Below, one piece after another: positions 62,909-64,000 of a stretch of DNA of 64,000 nucleotides (the first letter of the stretch is position 1; each line of letters starts with the position of its first letter). This stretch comes from Thalassospira tepidiphila MCCC 1A03514 (lineage in GTDB: Bacteria > Pseudomonadota > Alphaproteobacteria > Rhodospirillales > Thalassospiraceae): NCBI RefSeq assembly GCF_001662875.1, contig NZ_JPVZ01000003.1, forward strand, positions 1-64,000. Reading direction: 5' to 3'. The notes under the pieces are model-generated. The model was not told the origin of the DNA, did not search any database, and worked only from the letters and a program-made list of their open reading frames with translations. The translations under genes and the position numbers were made by a program.

Positions 62909-63928
62909 TTAGGCAGCGTCCAAGATCGGCAGATCAAGCTTGCGTCGCATCTCAACAGCGTTGCGCAGTATCAGAATTCGCTGGTCGATCGTGCCAAGCT
63001 GCGGATTGTTGATGATGTCGTTGACCCAACCGATCTTTGTGGTGGAGGACAGAAAATCCGGGCCAAACGTGAAGACCAGAACGACGTAGATTCTGACGGC
63101 CTCGCTTGAGTTCGCGCCAAGTTTGATCGCGGAGTCCGCATAGCTTTTGCTTTGCGTTGACAGAGCCGCGTCATCATATTTTTTGACGATTTCTGGAATG
63201 GTGGCACGCAGGTAACCGGGCAGGGCGGAAATCGTATCTTGCACACTCGGTATCTTTGATGGTGGCGGTTTAACGCGGTCTTCCGGTTTGGGCGTGGATG
63301 GGCTTTCGGGCCCGGCGTCCGGCTTTGTATCCGGCTTTGCATCCGGTTTGCCGCTTTCACTCTTTGCCAGTCCGGCGACCGCTTTGGCTTCCTGTGTGAG
63401 CAGTGTTGAAACCTCATCGGCAAAGCGCTTCTCCGCACCCAGCCGGTTCTTTGCATAGCCGTCGAACTTCTGTTTGCTGATGATGCTCATCGATTTCAGG
63501 CGCTCGGAATCCTGGGCGGCAAAGGCGGTCAGCAGGGATGAAATCTGCGATGTGTTGAAGTCCAGCCGGGATGAAAGCCCCGCAGGGTCCTTGCAGGTGC
63601 CATTTGCGATGGCGGTATCTCCCTCGGCCGCCAATGCTTCGAGCTTGGCTGTCTCGGCCGCAAGGGTTGCCAATTGCTCCTTGGTGCGCACATCCACCTT
63701 ATTGCCCATGACCGTGACAAAAGTCGGGTATTGCGCCAATGTTCGGGCAAGGTCACTGATCCGGTTGGCAAAGGCCATCTGTTCAATCCCGCATTGATAT
63801 CGACCACTGATAGACGAACAGGTTGGGGCGTTGTGATATCGGGCCATTGCACGTTTTATGAACAAAAATTTTGTGTTGTATTTTTGGAAATCATACATGC
63901 CATGCGTGAAATGCATGATTTTAGCCAT
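62909..63928 (-). CDS. Unknown protein, first gene of the PAD cluster
   Basis: Up to 339 residues; I do not recognise it. A helical N-terminal half (RTKEQLATLAAETAKLEALAAEG, LSSRLDFNTSQISSLLTAF) is joined by a Pro/Lys/Glu-rich hinge (KPDAKPDTKPDAGPESPS region, about 190-225) to a compact C-terminal domain ending RRKLDLPILDAA. No signal peptide or membrane helix. The start is uncertain: ATG 63928 lies in AT-rich sequence that looks like a promoter, and ATG 63847 or ATG 63778 (MAFANRISDL) may be the true start. It lies 27 bases before the PAD gene. Confidence 0.78.
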   Translation of the reverse strand: MAKIMHFTHGMYDFQKYNTKFLFIKRAMARYHNAPTCSSISGRYQCGIEQMAFANRISDLARTLAQYPTFVTVMGNKVDVRTKEQLATLAAETAKLEALAAEGDTAIANGTCKDPAGLSSRLDFNTSQISSLLTAFAAQDSERLKSMSIISKQKFDGYAKNRLGAEKRFADEVSTLLTQEAKAVAGLAKSESGKPDAKPDTKPDAGPESPSTPKPEDRVKPPPSKIPSVQDTISALPGYLRATIPEIVKKYDDAALSTQSKSYADSAIKLGANSSEAVRIYVVLVFTFGPDFLSSTTKIGWVNDIINNPQLGTIDQRILILRNAVEMRRKLDLPILDAA

Positions 63929-64000
63929 TGAACAATGACACCGGGTCAGATAGACAAGGGGTGTTGAACGCGCCGATTTGCTCCTCAGCTTGCGGGCGCG

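Noticed and set aside
1-64000. CRISPR arrays, tRNA or rRNA genes, insertion sequences, integrases
   Set aside because: No regularly spaced repeats, no T-loop GTTCRANNC with a matching cloverleaf noticed by eye, and no transposase or integrase-like protein was recognised. A tRNAscan run would be needed to exclude tRNAs fully.

Overview
The window looks like chromosome from a marine alphaproteobacterium of the Rhodospirillales, most like Thalassospira. The evidence is the S10-spc-alpha ribosomal order, an RpoA beginning with the alphaproteobacterial [11 protein letters not shown] motif, an ATP12 chaperone, a GlxA-type regulator, a Sua5-type synthase and moderately high GC throughout. The genus is inferred from gene content and style, not from a search. 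I see no rRNA, tRNA, CRISPR array, IS element or prophage.

Region 1 (1-14300) is the translation core. It runs from the 3' end of tuf through the S10 operon (rpsJ to rpsQ), the spc operon (rplN to secY), adk, and the alpha operon (rpsM, rpsK, rpoA, rplQ), all on the + strand. Most junctions are under 35 bases. The wide gaps (after tuf, rplO-secY, adk-rpsM, rpsK-rpoA, rpoA-rplQ) each hold a hairpin. A strong terminator follows rplQ.

Region 2 (14400-29000) is ordinary accessory and housekeeping chromosome: a periplasmic Do-type protease, an MFS carrier, rarA, azoR, a DUF1499 protein, crcB-rluC, HAD phosphatases, an SRPBCC protein, a Tat-exported dienelactone-hydrolase-like protein, an NMT1/THI5-type ABC importer operon, and ATP12.

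Region 3 (29300-49600) holds a four-PAS GGDEF protein with a cysteine-rich tail and an ABC exporter membrane domain with no ATPase domain. pccB-pccA follow, then a lower-GC gene with a PD-(D/E)xK-like motif. Next are a HAD-DUF1244-acylphosphatase cluster, a secreted acid phosphatase, an EamA transporter, a DUF4336 protein, an FAD-linked oxidase next to a Sua5-type synthase, a second MFS carrier, cysQ, a DUF2750 protein, and a GlxA-type regulator divergent from a rhodanese and a GNAT enzyme.

Region 4 (49560-59830) contains an AmmeMemoRadiSam locus: a MEMO1-AMMECR1 fusion and a divergent radical SAM enzyme, separated by a low-GC cysteine/histidine-rich gene that overlaps the fusion gene by 4 bases. 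A cupin, a GNAT, NnrS, pepA-holC, a GNAT with a homocysteine S-methyltransferase, and a TetR regulator follow.

Region 5 (59909-63928, - strand) is the most unusual part. It is a three-gene cluster whose middle gene encodes a full-length protein-arginine deiminase. Its middle and catalytic domains closely resemble animal PADs, with the Asp/His/Asp/Cys catalytic set and the calcium-binding acidic segments visible. It is flanked by two unrecognised proteins. This is my leading candidate for an undescribed system.
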